This document shows positions 53,690 through 63,271 of a stretch of DNA of 64,000 nucleotides, piece by piece; the stretch's first letter is position 1; each line of letters starts with the position of its first letter. Source of the DNA: Georgenia sp. EYE_87 (GTDB lineage Bacteria; Actinomycetota; Actinomycetes; Actinomycetales; Actinomycetaceae); contig NZ_JAHXNL010000006.1 of the NCBI RefSeq assembly GCF_023148685.1, positions 38,907-102,906 on the forward strand, written 5' to 3'. The translations under genes were made by a program, and so were the position numbers. Under the pieces are notes generated by a model. It was given only the letters and a program-made list of their open reading frames with translations, was not told the origin of the DNA and did no database searches.

Positions 53690-56600
53690 CGCCGTCGTCC
53701 CAACCTTGGCCGCGGCGGCGACCGACGCCTTGAGCACCGACTCGATGAGCTCGTCCACCCACGCGAGCAGGGCGGCGTCGCGCAGCGGCCTGCCCCCGAG
53801 CTTCGCGGTCATCGGGAACGGCACGAGGATCGCGCGGACCGCCGGCTTGAGCACGGTGCCCGGGTAGAGCCGCTTGAGGCGCAGCTCGGCGGACTCCGGC
53901 AGCTCCACCGGCGCGAAGCGCAGGTACTTGCCCTGCGCGGTGATGTCGGCCAGCCCCACCGCACGGGCCTTCTCCCGCAGGGCGGAGACGGCGAAGAGCC
54001 GCTCGACCGGCTCGGGCACCGGCCCGTAGCGGTCGATCAGCTCCTCGCGCACCGCCTGGATCGACGCCTCGTCCCCGGCCACGGCGATCTTGGCGTAGGC
54101 CTCCAGGCGCAGGCGCTCGTGGGCGATGTAGTCGTGCGGGACGTGGGCGTCGATCGGCAGCTCGACCTTGACGTCGGCCTTCTCGGTCTCCTTCTCGCCG
54201 CGGTACTCCGCGACGGCGTCGGAGACCATGCGCACGTAGAGGTCGAAGCCCACCCCGGCGATGTGCCCGGACTGCTCCCCGCCGAGGAGGTTGCCGGCGC
54301 CGCGGATCTCGAGGTCCTTCATGGCCACCTGGATGCCGGCGCCGAGGTCGGTGTGGGCGGCGATGGTGGCGAGCCGGTCGTGCGCGGTCTCGGTCAGCGG
54401 CTTCTCGGGCGGGTAGAAGAAGTACGCGTACGCGCGCTCGCGGCCACGGCCCACGCGACCGCGCAGCTGGTGGAGCTGGGACAGGCCCAGCTGGTCCGCG
54501 CGCTCGACCACGAGCGTGTTGGCGTTGGAGATGTCCAGGCCGGTCTCGACGATCGTGGTGCAGACCAGGACGTCGAACTCCTTGTTCCAGAAGTCCTGGA
54601 TCACCCGCTCGAGCTGGTGCTCGCCCATCTTGCCGTGGGCGACGGCGATGCGGGCCTCCGGCACGAGCTCGGCCAGGCGGGCCGCGGCCTTGTTGATGGA
54701 GGAGACGCGGTTGTGCACGTAGAAGACCTGGCCCTCGCGCAGGAGCTCGCGGCGGATCGACGCGGCCACCTGCTTCTCCTCGAACGCCCCCACGAAGGTC
54801 AGCACCGGGTGCCGCTCCTCCGGCGGCGTGGCGAGCGTGGACATCTCGCGGATGCCGGTGATCGCCATCTCCAGGGTGCGCGGGATCGGGGTCGCGGACA
54901 TCGCCAGGACGTCGACGTTGGTGCGCAGCTGCTTGAGCGTCTCCTTGTGCTCGACGCCGAATCGCTGCTCCTCGTCGACGACCACCAGGCCGAGGTCCTT
55001 GAACCGCACCTCCCCGGTGAGGAGGCGGTGGGTGCCGATGACGACGTCGATCTTCCCGGAGCGCACGCCCTCCTTGACCTCGGCGGCCTCGGCGTCGGAC
55101 TGGAAGCGCGAGAGCGCCCGCACGGTGACCGGGAAGCCGGCGTACCGCTCGGAGAAGGTGTCGAGGTGCTGCTGGACCAGCAGCGTGGTGGGCACGAGGA
55201 CGGCCACCTGCTTGCCGTCCTGGACGGCCTTGAACGCCGCGCGCACGGCGATCTCCGTCTTGCCGTAGCCGACGTCCCCGCTGATGAGGCGGTCCATCGG
55301 GTACGGCTTCTCCATGTCCGCCTTGACCTCCTCGATCGTGACCACCTGGTCGGGGGTCTCGATGTAGGGGAAGGCGTCCTCGAGCTCGCGCTGCCAGGGG
55401 GTGTCCTGGGCGAACGCGTGGCCCTTGGTGGACATGCGCGCCGCGTAGAGGCGGATGAGCTCGGCGGCGATCTTCTTGACGGCCTTCTTGGCCGAGGCCT
55501 TGGTCTTCGCCCAGTCCGACCCGCCCATCTTGCTCAGGGTGGGCGCCTCGCCGCCGGTGTACTTGGTGACCTGGTCGAGGGAGTCGGTGGGGACGAAGAG
55601 CCGGTCGCCGGGCTGGCCCCGCTTGGACGAGGCGTACTCGATCACGAGGTACTCGCGGGTCGTGGCGTCGGCGCCCGTGCCGACCGTGCGCTGGACCAGC
55701 TCGACGAACCGCCCGACGCCGTGCTGCTCGTGCACCACGTGGTCCCCGGCGCGCAGGGCGAGCGGGTCGACGACGTTGCGCCGCTTGGACGGCATGCGCC
55801 GCATGTCCCGCGTCGAGGTGCCGGCGCGGCCGGTGATGTCCGCCTCGGCGACCAGCGCGAGCTTGAGGTCGGGCGCGACGAAACTGCGCCCGGACGCGGC
55901 GGTGGTCACGAGCACCACGGACGCGGGCGGCTCCTCGGCGACGTCCTCGACGAGCCGGGCGGGGACGTCGGCGGCGGCCAGCTGCTCGCTCAGGCGGCGG
56001 GCGGGCCCGGGGCCCTCCGTGGTCAGGACGAGGTGCCAGCCCTGGTGGACGAGGTCTGCGAGGTCCTTGAGGGCGCGCTCGACGTCGCCGTTGTACCGCT
56101 CGACGTCGCGGGCGCCGACGGCGAGCGCGCCGCCTCCCGCGGACGCAGACGTGGACGTGGACGTGGCGGGGCTCGCGACGGCGGGCACGCCCGCGTCGTC
56201 CCCTCCCCCGACGGCGGGGGCCGGACCGGCCAGCTCGGGCGCGTCGAGCTCGGCGTCGGTGGGCAGCGCGGAGAACGACCACCAGCCCAGCCCGCGGGTC
56301 AGCGCGAGCGCGCGGGCCTCGGCGAGCTCGGCGAAGGAGGCGGCTCGCAGGTCGAGCGGGGTCTTCCCGCCCTGGGCGGCGGACGCCCAGGCCGCGGCGA
56401 GGAACTCCTCGGTGGTGGCGACGAGGTCGTGGGCGCGGCGGCGCACCCGCTCGGGGTCGGACAGCACGACGAGGGAGTGGTCGGGGACGAGGTCGAGCAC
56501 CGGCTGCATGCCCTCCACAAGCACCGGCGAGAGGGACTCCATGCCCTCCACCGCGATGCCGTGGCTCATCCGCTCGAGCATGTCCGCGGCGCCGGGGAGG

Positions 56601-57364
56601 TCCTGGACCAGAGCGGCGGCGCGTGCGCGGACCTTCTCGTCCAGGAGCAGCTCGCGGCACGGCGGCGCCCACAGGCCGTGCTCGGCGACCTCGAGGGAGC
56701 GCTGGTCGGCGACGGCGAACCAGCGGATCTCCTCGACCTCGTCGCCCCAGAACTCCAGCCGCATCGGGTGGTCCTCGGTGGGCGGGAAGACGTCCAGGAT
56801 GCCGCCGCGCACGGCGAACTCGCCGCGTCGCTCGACCATGTCCACTCGCGTGTACGCGGCGGCGGCGAGGTCGGCGGCGACCTGTTCGAGGTCGGCCTCC
56901 TGACCGACGGCGAGCGAGACGGGCTCGAGCTCGCCGAGGCCCTTGACGACCGGTTGCAGCAGCGCGCGCACCGGCACCACGAGGACCTTGATCTCGCCGG
57001 ACTGCCCGCCCGCGTCGGTCGGGTGCGCCAGCCGGCGCAGCACGGCGAGCCGCCTGGCGACGGTGTCGCTGCGCGGCGAGAGCCGCTCGTGCGGGAGGGT
57101 CTCCCAGGCGGGGAAGACGGCGACGTCGTCGTCGGCGAGGAAGTGGCGCAGGGAGGCGGCCGCCTCATCGGCCTCGCGGCCGGTGGCGGTGACGACGACG
57201 AGCGGGCGGCCCTGGGCGGTCAGCTCCGCGGCGAGCGGGGCGCGCACGCCGAGGGGGACGTTGACGTGCACCAGGGGGGCCAGGACGGGTTCGCGCGCGA
57301 GCCTGACGGCATCGGCGATCGCCGGGTCGCGGCGCAGCAGCGGGAGGAGTCCGGTGAGCTTCAT
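53687..57364 (-). CDS. mfd: Transcription-repair coupling factor Mfd
   Basis: 1225-aa translocase that removes stalled RNA polymerase and recruits UvrA. Order: UvrB-homology N-terminal region ([34 protein letters not shown] in the middle of it), a low-complexity insertion (about 405-440, Ser/Thr/Ala/Gly), RNA-polymerase-interacting domain ([17 protein letters not shown]), then the RecG-like motor: Walker A [9 protein letters not shown] (Lys702), DEEQRFG at 797-800, SATPIPRT, and [9 protein letters not shown]. ATG 57364 with GAAGGA upstream. The insertion is the main departure from standard length (about 1150-1200). Confidence 0.97.
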   Translation of the reverse strand: [1225 protein letters not shown]

Positions 57365-57664
57365 GGGTCCTTCGCGAGGGACGACGGCGGAGGGCGCGCT
57401 GCGCCGTCGTGGCCGGGCGCCAAGCTCGGGCCGGGCGGCACGGGCCGACGGGGCGGGCAGCACGCGAGCCCCGCATCCGGCAGGAGGCGGGGTCCACGGG
57501 CAGTCTACGGGCCGGTGGCCGCCGCCGCTCCGGGGGGACGTGGGCGGCGGCGACCGCGATGCGCCACGGTGGCGCGGCCGGCCGGCTCTCGGGCCGACGT
57601 CCTACGCGGGGCTGACGTGCGTGCGGCTGACATCGCCTCCGGGGCCGACGCCGGGCCCAGCGGA
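57365..57664. other. 300-bp intergenic region upstream of mfd
   Basis: Between mfd (start 57364) and the DUF2231 gene (stop 57665), both on minus. It contains a GC-rich 8-9-bp inverted pair around 57517-57550 and a short GCGCC-ACGGT-GGCGC hairpin near 57560, which may terminate the DUF2231 transcript. No gene or strong promoter is clear. Confidence 0.4.
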
Positions 57665-58234
57665 TCAGCGGATCTGGACGGCCGCGACGTCGCCCCACAC
57701 CGAACGGGCCCCGCTGTCCCCCACCCGGTAGACCTGGACGAGCGCCGCCAGGGCGGCGACGACCGCGAGGACGGCGAGGGTGGTGACCAGCGCCCGGCCG
57801 GGGCGGGCGGCCGGCGGGCCCGACCGGACCCCGGGCGCCTGGGGCGTGTCCGGCGCCCGGACGCCCCGTGCCGCGGCGCCGGGCCCACGGGAGAGCGCGC
57901 TCGGGGCGGCGGCACGGGTGCGGGCGTCGGCGAGGACGAGCAACCACACCAGGACCGCCAGCGGGAGCGCGTACCAGAGGAGCTGGCCGCCGAGGGTCGC
58001 GTGGTCGCCCGCGGGCGGGCCCACCCGGCGCTGGAGCGCCTCGCCGCTGCGGGTGGCCACCGGCACCATCGCCGTCGCGGCCGTCGCGAGGAGCGCCACG
58101 AGGACGCCGAACCGGCGCCGCCACCCGGGCACGGCGGCGACCGCCACGGTCCCCAGCGCCGCGAGCGGGAGCAGCACGACGACCCCGTGGACGACCAGGG
58201 GGTGCAGGGGCAGCCCGGCGATGAGGTCGAACAT
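57665..58234 (-). CDS. DUF2231 family membrane protein
   Basis: 189-aa integral membrane protein with four hydrophobic segments. The DUF2231 start LPLHPLVVHGVVVLLPLAAL is diagnostic, with its two His, and another His in the short loop before the second helix pair suggests a heme or metal ligand. Some members are linked to cytochrome or Rieske proteins; no such partner is adjacent. A long Pro/Ala/Gly-rich loop (about 110-145) separates the third and fourth helices. AAGGAGCC precedes the ATG. Confidence 0.88.
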   Translation of the reverse strand: MFDLIAGLPLHPLVVHGVVVLLPLAALGTVAVAAVPGWRRRFGVLVALLATAATAMVPVATRSGEALQRRVGPPAGDHATLGGQLLWYALPLAVLVWLLVLADARTRAAAPSALSRGPGAAARGVRAPDTPQAPGVRSGPPAARPGRALVTTLAVLAVVAALAALVQVYRVGDSGARSVWGDVAAVQIR

Positions 58235-58295
58235 GTCTGGCTCCTTGTCCGTCGTGAGGGTTGTACGCGGGAGCCGGCGGCGGGGATTGCGGGGC

Positions 58296-60290
58296 TCAGG
58301 CGCCCTGCTGGGCGAACTGCGTCTCGTACAGCTCCGCGTACAGCCCGTGGGAGGCGAGGAGCTCGGCGTGCGTGCCCTGCTCCACCACCCGGCCGCCGTC
58401 GACCACGGCGATCGAGTCCGCCTTGCGGACGGTGGAGAGACGGTGGGCGATGACGATCGAGGTCCGCCCCTCCATCGCCGTGTCGAGGGCGAGCTGGACG
58501 GCGGCCTCGGACTCGGAGTCAAGGTGCGCCGTCGCCTCGTCGAGCACCACCACGCGGGGCGAGCGGAGCAGCAGGCGGGCGATCGCCACGCGCTGCTTCT
58601 CGCCGCCGGAGAGCCGGTGCCCGCGGTCGCCGACCACGGTCTCGAGCCCGTCCGGCAGCCGGCGCACGAGCGGCTCGACGTACGCGGCCCGCAGGGCGGC
58701 GAAGAGCTCGTCGTCCGTGGCGTCCGGCCTCGCGTAGAGGAGGTTCGCGCGCACGGTGTCGTGGAAGAGGTGCGCGTCCTGGGTCACCACCCCGACGGCG
58801 GCGTGGAGGCTCGCCTGCCGGACGCCGCGCAGGTCGAGGCCGCCGACGCGGACGGTGCCGGACGTGGGGTCGTACAGCCGCGCCACCATCGTGGACAGCG
58901 TCGTCTTCCCCGCGCCGGACGGGCCGACCAGCGCCAGCATCGAGCCCGGCGCCACCCGTAGCGAGATGCCCCGGAGCACCTCCTCGTCCGGACGGCGCAG
59001 GGCGGGCGCCGGCTGGCCGTCGGACGCGCGGTCCCGGCCGTCGGCGGCCACCTGGCCGTCGCCCTGCGCCCGGCCGTCGGCGTGGGCCGCGGGCTCCCCC
59101 GCCTCCGCGGGTGGCAGACCCTCGAGGGAGGCCAGCGACACCCGCTCGGGCCGCGGGTAGGAGAAGCGGACGTCCTCGAGCTCCACCGACAGCGGGCCGT
59201 CGGGCAGGTCGACGGCGTCGGGCGCGTCGGTGATGAGCGGTCGGAGGTCGAGCACCTCGAAGACGCGCTCGAAGCTGACCAGCGCGCTCATGACGTCCAC
59301 CTGGACGTTGCTCAGGCCGGTCACCGGCCCGTAGAGGCGGCCGAGCAGCCCGGCGAACGCGACGAGCGTCCCGACGGTCACCGTCCCGTCGATGGCGAGC
59401 ACGCCGCCCACCCCGTAGACCAGGGCGGTGGCGAGCGAGGCCATGGCCCCCAGCGCCGCGAAGAAGACGCGGTTGCTCATCGCCGTGCGGATGCCGATGT
59501 CCCGGACCGCGGCCGCCTTCTCCGCGAACTCGGCGTCCTCGCGCGCGGGCGTGCCGAAGAGCTTCACCAGCAGCGCGCCGCCCACGTTGAACCGCTCGGT
59601 CATCCGGTTGCCCAGCTCGGCGTTGAGCTCCATGCCCCGCCGGTTCAGTCCCGCGAGGCGCCGACCCACGCGGCGGGCGGGCAGCAGCAGGAACGGCACG
59701 ACCAGGAGGGCGAGGACGGTGATCTGCCAGGACAGCGCGAGCATGGTGGCGAGCACCACGACGACGGAGATGACGTTCGAGACCACGCCCGAGAGCGTGG
59801 AGGTGAAGGCCCGCTGGGCGCCGATGACGTCGGAGTTCAGGCGCGTGACGAGCGAGCCGGTCTGGCTGCGGGTGAAGAACGCGATGGACTGCAGCTGGAC
59901 GTGGGAGAAGACGTCGGTGCGCAGGTCGTAGATCAGGCCCTCCCCGATGCGGGTGGAGAACCAGCGCTGGACCAGGGTCAGCACCGCCTCGCCGACCGCG
60001 ACCAGCGCCACGAGCGAGGCGAGGACCACGACGAGACGACGGTCACCCTCGGCCACGCCGTCGTCGATGATCCGCTGGAGCAGCAGCGGGGTGGCCACCA
60101 CGAGCAGGGCACCGGCCACCACGAGGAGGAGGAACCAGAAGATCTGGTACCGGTACGGCCGGGCGTAACCCAGGACCCGCCGGGTGGTGCCCGGCGTGAG
60201 GTGGTGGTCCTTCACGGAGGAGTCCTGCCGCAGGGTGCGCCCGTAACCGCCGGGCCCGCCCATCCCCCCGTGCATCCCACCCATCGACAT
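58296..60290 (-). CDS. ABC exporter, half-transporter (TMD-NBD fusion)
   Basis: 664-aa type IV ABC exporter with a six-helix membrane domain (about 50-330) and a C-terminal ATPase: Walker A GPSGAGKTT at 455-463 (Lys462), a Q-loop in VVTQDAHLFHD, signature LSGGEKQRVAIARLLL, Walker B VVVLDEATAHLD, H-loop IAHRLST. The Met/Gly-rich N-terminus (MSMGGMHGGMGG) and a roughly 40-residue charged insertion just before the ATPase core (about 388-430) are unusual. The membrane part resembles heterodimeric drug/lipid exporters; cargo unknown. ATG 60290. Confidence 0.92.
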   Translation of the reverse strand: MSMGGMHGGMGGPGGYGRTLRQDSSVKDHHLTPGTTRRVLGYARPYRYQIFWFLLLVVAGALLVVATPLLLQRIIDDGVAEGDRRLVVVLASLVALVAVGEAVLTLVQRWFSTRIGEGLIYDLRTDVFSHVQLQSIAFFTRSQTGSLVTRLNSDVIGAQRAFTSTLSGVVSNVISVVVVLATMLALSWQITVLALLVVPFLLLPARRVGRRLAGLNRRGMELNAELGNRMTERFNVGGALLVKLFGTPAREDAEFAEKAAAVRDIGIRTAMSNRVFFAALGAMASLATALVYGVGGVLAIDGTVTVGTLVAFAGLLGRLYGPVTGLSNVQVDVMSALVSFERVFEVLDLRPLITDAPDAVDLPDGPLSVELEDVRFSYPRPERVSLASLEGLPPAEAGEPAAHADGRAQGDGQVAADGRDRASDGQPAPALRRPDEEVLRGISLRVAPGSMLALVGPSGAGKTTLSTMVARLYDPTSGTVRVGGLDLRGVRQASLHAAVGVVTQDAHLFHDTVRANLLYARPDATDDELFAALRAAYVEPLVRRLPDGLETVVGDRGHRLSGGEKQRVAIARLLLRSPRVVVLDEATAHLDSESEAAVQLALDTAMEGRTSIVIAHRLSTVRKADSIAVVDGGRVVEQGTHAELLASHGLYAELYETQFAQQGA

Positions 60291-60330
60291 GGCACCGATC
60301 CTCGCACCTGCGCGCGGGCGCCCGCTCCGG

Positions 60331-60374
60331 CGCGTCGCCTCGGGCGGCGGCGCGCGTCGCCTCGGGCGGCGGCG
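60331..60374. repeat. 22-bp tandem repeat between exporter and LamG protein genes
   Basis: CGCGTCGCCTCGGGCGGCGG occurs at 60331-60350 and 60353-60372, a 22-bp period, in the 142-bp spacer downstream of the large secreted protein gene. Confidence 0.75.
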
Positions 60375-60432
60375 CCGTGACAGCGGCGCACCCGTCCGCG
60401 GTCACCGCCCGGCGCTGTCGCGTCGCGGCTAC

Positions 60433-63090
60433 TCAGCGGCCCGCGAGCCCGGCGATCTCCTGCGCGCTCAGGGCCCTGTCGTACAGGCGGACCTCGTCCA
60501 GCCCGCCCCGGAGCTTGCGGTACCCGCCCGGCTCGGCGCCGATCCCCAGCGCGAGACCGTTCGTCGCCACGGCCGAGGGTCCCGCCGTCGAGTCCTGCAG
60601 CACCCCGTCGACGTAGAACCGCATCGTCGTCCCGTCGTACGTCCCGGCCAGGTGCACCCACGTGCCCAGCGGGTGCACCGACGTGGCGTCGACCCGGTAC
60701 AGGTTGCCCGAGGACACCTCGTTCGCCCGGAAGAATCCCCGCCCCGAGCTCGACAGCGACAGCTCGAAGCCGTTCCGGGACCCGGTCGCCTTCTTCACCA
60801 CGTACTGCGTCGCCAGCACCTGCGGGCGCACCCACGCCGCCACCGTCATCGCACCGGAGAGGTCCAGCGACGCGTTGTCCGGGACCTGCGCGTACCCGCT
60901 CGACCCGTCGAGCACCAGGGCCGAGCCGGCCCGGCCCGGCCCCCACCCGACCGTGCCCTGCACCGTCCCGTGGTTGCCCCACCCGGACGAGTCCCCGACG
61001 GCGGTCCCGGAGCCCTCGTCCATGAGCCACTGTCCCCGCACGCCGGTGGGCGCCGGGGCCGGCGCCGTGATCGTCACGCTCATGGTCCCCGGCTCCGACC
61101 ACAGCTGGCCGTCCCGCACCCGGAAGGTGAACGAGTCCTGACCCACCGCACCGGCCGCCGGCACGTACCGGAACGCCCCTGTCGCCGCGTCCGTGAGCGT
61201 CACCGACCCCAGCCGGGGCGCGGTGACCACCTCGAACAGCAGGGGCCCGCCCGAGCTCGACGCGACCCTGAGCGTCCCGTCGACCGCCGTGTCCCGGGTC
61301 GTGGTCACCGACCCGTCCGCCACTACGGGCGCACTCGGCTCGGGGTCGGGGTCCGGGGCGGGGTCGGCGCCGATGACCGTCGAGTGTGCCTTGCTGACCG
61401 AGGACGCCATGACCATGAGGGCGCCGGGGACGTTCTCCTTCGTCCCGGTGACGTTGTTGAAGTTGCCGTCCATCGCCGTCGTGGACGATGCCGGGAAGAC
61501 GAGGTCACGCGTGGAGGCGGACTTCATGAGGATGTCGTCGAAGTTCGTGCTCTCGGTGTAGAGCACGCGCAGGGTCCCGGTCGACTCGTCGAGCTGGACG
61601 ATGGCGCGGGTGCCGACGTCGTCGACCTCGCGGAGGTTGTCCCACGAGCCGGTGGGGCGCCGCACGAGGAGGCCGATCACGGGCCGGTCCGAGCGGTTGT
61701 AGGACGTCTTGACGGCGGCGTACAGCGTCCCGTCCGAGGCCACGGCGACGTTGAGGTGGTCGTCGGCCATACCGCCGCCGATGTTGAGCGCGGACTGGCT
61801 CGCGGGCACCTCGTCGCTCCCCCACGCCGACGGGCTCGCCCCGTCGGCGTGGGTGCGGAAGCCGAACCGGCGGGTGGACTGGTTGGACCAGAGCACGCCG
61901 ATCTTCCCGCCTGGGATGGCGGTGACCACGGCGATGTCGTCCTCGGTGACGTTGGAGGCGAGCACGGTCCTGGAGGAGAAGGAGCGGTAGGGCGAGTCGG
62001 CGTAGCGCACCTCGACGCTCGTCCTGCTGTCCGAGGCGAGCCACATCCGGCCGGTCGAGTCGATGTCGATGGTGGCGGTCTCGCTGCCGGAGAGCGAGAC
62101 GGGGGTGGCGGTCGGCCGGGCCGTCCACGGCTGGTAGGTCCGGGTGCCGGGGACGTACTCCACGGAGACGAGGACCGGCGAGGGCCCGTGCAGGAAGATG
62201 TGCGTGACGTTCCCGACGCGCTTGGCGTCCGCCCGCAGGGTCGCGTCGGAGCTGAGCCGGAGCACGTTCGTCCACCGGCCGCCGTCGTAGCGCCACAGCC
62301 AGGTCCCCGCCGGGGACACCTGCGTCGAGGCGAGCACGGCCCACCACGTGCCGTCGTGGCGCCACAGCTTGGACTGGGGCTTCTCGCCGGTGTTCACCGA
62401 GACCGGGACGCCGTCGTCGACCGTGAGCGCCGCCGCGGACGGTGCGGACAGCAGGGAGCCGGGGTCTCCCGTCCGGTCGCCGCTCGCGGTCGGCGCGCCG
62501 GGGCCCTGCGCGTCCGCAGCGCCCTGCCCGGCCGCCGCGCCCTGCGCGGTCCAGCCGAGGGTGACCAGCCCGGGGCCGCCCCTGGTCTCGACCTCGATGA
62601 GGTACGTCGTGCCCGCTCTCGCCGGGAGGACGAGCTCGGAGGTGACCACGCTGCCCACGTCGTCGTTGCCGCGGACCTCGCTCAGCGCCCCGGGCGTGCC
62701 GGTGCTGACGGCGAGCACGGTGTCCAGCTCGCTGCCGTGGGTGTGGAAGCGGTAGGCACCGTTCGCCGGCGCGGTCCATCGCCACCACAGGCTGGGGGCG
62801 ACGACCTCGGGCGCCTCGGGGCCCGTCGTCGGGGAGAAGTTGGGCGCGACGACCGTCCCCGAGGGCCCGTCGAGGTCGGCCGGCGAGGCGGCGTCCGAGC
62901 CCGGGACGGCCCCGGACGGCCCGGAGGCGTCGGCCGGGACGACGACGGACGGCCCCACCGCCGTCGGCGCCTCACCGGCGCCGGCCGGCTGGGCGATCCC
63001 CAGCGCGAGCGCGAGCGCCGCCACGACGACCGCGCCGATCCGCCCGGCGTTCCCGCGCGCGCCGCCTCCGCGTCCTCCCGCACCGACCAT
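60433..63090 (-). CDS. Large secreted protein with propeller-like, cadherin-like and LamG domains
   Basis: 885-aa exported protein. The signal peptide ends near residue 39 (QPAGAG). Then: low-complexity linker to about 90; a PPC/jelly-roll-like region (SLWWRWTAPANGAYRFHTHG, DTVLAVSTG, TTYLIEVETRGGPG); a long beta-propeller-like stretch (about 230-590) with repeated W/G-rich strands and Asp boxes; a cadherin-like Big_9 domain (DAATGAFRYVPAAGAVGQDSFTFRVRDG) at about 600-690; and a C-terminal LamG domain (VRGQWLMDEGSGTAVGDSSG, YALTYDGTT-like VHLAGTYDGTTMRFYVDG). No catalytic motif is seen. It may bind glycans or act as an adhesin. Inserted between pth and mfd. Confidence 0.82.
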   Translation of the reverse strand: MVGAGGRGGGARGNAGRIGAVVVAALALALGIAQPAGAGEAPTAVGPSVVVPADASGPSGAVPGSDAASPADLDGPSGTVVAPNFSPTTGPEAPEVVAPSLWWRWTAPANGAYRFHTHGSELDTVLAVSTGTPGALSEVRGNDDVGSVVTSELVLPARAGTTYLIEVETRGGPGLVTLGWTAQGAAAGQGAADAQGPGAPTASGDRTGDPGSLLSAPSAAALTVDDGVPVSVNTGEKPQSKLWRHDGTWWAVLASTQVSPAGTWLWRYDGGRWTNVLRLSSDATLRADAKRVGNVTHIFLHGPSPVLVSVEYVPGTRTYQPWTARPTATPVSLSGSETATIDIDSTGRMWLASDSRTSVEVRYADSPYRSFSSRTVLASNVTEDDIAVVTAIPGGKIGVLWSNQSTRRFGFRTHADGASPSAWGSDEVPASQSALNIGGGMADDHLNVAVASDGTLYAAVKTSYNRSDRPVIGLLVRRPTGSWDNLREVDDVGTRAIVQLDESTGTLRVLYTESTNFDDILMKSASTRDLVFPASSTTAMDGNFNNVTGTKENVPGALMVMASSVSKAHSTVIGADPAPDPDPEPSAPVVADGSVTTTRDTAVDGTLRVASSSGGPLLFEVVTAPRLGSVTLTDAATGAFRYVPAAGAVGQDSFTFRVRDGQLWSEPGTMSVTITAPAPAPTGVRGQWLMDEGSGTAVGDSSGWGNHGTVQGTVGWGPGRAGSALVLDGSSGYAQVPDNASLDLSGAMTVAAWVRPQVLATQYVVKKATGSRNGFELSLSSSGRGFFRANEVSSGNLYRVDATSVHPLGTWVHLAGTYDGTTMRFYVDGVLQDSTAGPSAVATNGLALGIGAEPGGYRKLRGGLDEVRLYDRALSAQEIAGLAGR

Positions 63091-63271
63091 GGCCCTGGAC
63101 CTCCCGCTCGACCGTTCCGCGGCGGGGCGCGGGCCGCCGGACGCGGCCGCACCCGGCGGACTCTGCGGAGTTTTCCGGCCGACGAGGCCTCCGCGCGTGG
63201 GCCCCGCGGGGTGAAGACGATTCAGGGTAGGGGTGACCTACGGGGTGACCGGGCCGGCCGCCCGTCGCCTG

